Assembly: GCA_016872795.1 (NCBI GenBank)
Contig: VGYZ01000024.1
Span: forward strand, 1 to 50,254
Source: Planctomycetota bacterium
GTDB taxonomy: Bacteria > Planctomycetota > UBA1135 > GCA-002686595
Reading direction: 5' to 3'
Length of the DNA: 50,254 nucleotides
This document shows, one piece after another, positions 50,188-50,254 of the stretch. The stretch's first letter is position 1. Every line of letters begins with the position of its first letter. The position numbers and the translations under genes are program-made. The notes under the pieces are model-generated. The model had not been told where the DNA came from, did no database searches, and saw nothing but the letters and a program-made list of their open reading frames with translations.

Positions 50188-50254
50188 CCCGCTGGAACAC
50201 CCGCTGGAACACCCGCTGGAACACCCGCTGGAACACCCGCTTGAACACCCGCTT
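50188..50254. repeat. 12-bp tandem repeat (CCCGCTGGAACA), at least 5.5 copies, cut by window end
   Basis: Four perfect copies (50188-50235), a fifth with G to T at position 7 (50236-50247), and the start of a sixth that also has the T. It begins two bases after the ftsK stop codon. The array continues outside the window. Type (minisatellite, regulatory or structural) cannot be told from this portion. Confidence 0.9.

Noticed and set aside
47159-50248. Minus-strand open frame of about 1029 codons
   Set aside because: Antisense to ftsK and coaB; composition is the reverse image of the acidic FtsK linker.

Overview
This window is high-GC bacterial DNA (roughly 68-70 % G+C by eye) and is densely coded on both strands. 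The best taxonomic pointer is the 1229-residue lipoprotein at 19285-22974. It joins a DUF1080 (3-keto-disaccharide hydrolase type) domain to a propeller and a C-terminal CxxCH haem site, the 'PVC-type' architecture typical of Planctomycetota. A Tat-exported sugar-isomerase-like TIM barrel, a HEAT-VWA protein, a DUF4139-type lipoprotein and two TMTC/DUF1736-like membrane proteins fit the same group. I infer an unclassified planctomycete, with moderate confidence.

Layout. 1-1169 (-): the N-terminal part of a TMTC-like membrane protein running off the window. 1336-4995 (-): a four-gene operon of two ATPase/ABC-2 permease pairs. 5151-10757: a coiled-coil membrane protein, an exported TIM barrel, a YciB/IspZ-like membrane protein (-), MutY and a DPM1-like glycosyltransferase. 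10758-12346: lower-GC small secreted or hypothetical proteins with eroded sequence. 12347-18817: HEAT-VWA protein, flippase-like LPG_synthase_TM protein, methyltransferase and a broken TMTC-TPR gene. 18824-24790: DUF523 and the DUF1080/haem lipoprotein (-), facing a DUF4139 lipoprotein (+). 24822-28632: XdhC-like protein, an abundant-looking exported repeat protein, an ECF sigma factor and its partner. 28629-31833: a small ORF, UDP-glucose dehydrogenase, tRNA-Val and a wrecked THUMP-like methyltransferase. 31899-38231: a sigma-54-activator-like regulator with unusual key residues, then the cysteine desulfurase-ThiI-glycosyltransferase operon (-). 38281-41579 (-): three exported proteins, one interrupted by two stops. 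41857-50185 (+): a housekeeping run, DAHP synthase, tpiA, secG, pyrE, yicC, gmk, coaC, coaB and ftsK, behind a clear promoter.

Three genome-wide patterns stand out. (1) The tetranucleotide ACGT is strongly depleted and replaced by its two cytosine-deamination products, ATGT and ACAT, so that normally rare codons appear exactly where ACGT would otherwise form. The broken TMTC gene is the densest exception. (2) Many first genes of transcription units have a TAnnnT -10 hexamer ending 6-10 nt before the start codon, which suggests leaderless mRNAs. (3) Operon genes are joined by NTGA stop/start overlaps (ATGA, GTGA, TTGA). In addition, five loci carry frameshifts or nonsense codons. One of these, the methyltransferase, also seems to have lost a central segment, so it looks truly decayed; the others could be decay or sequence error.
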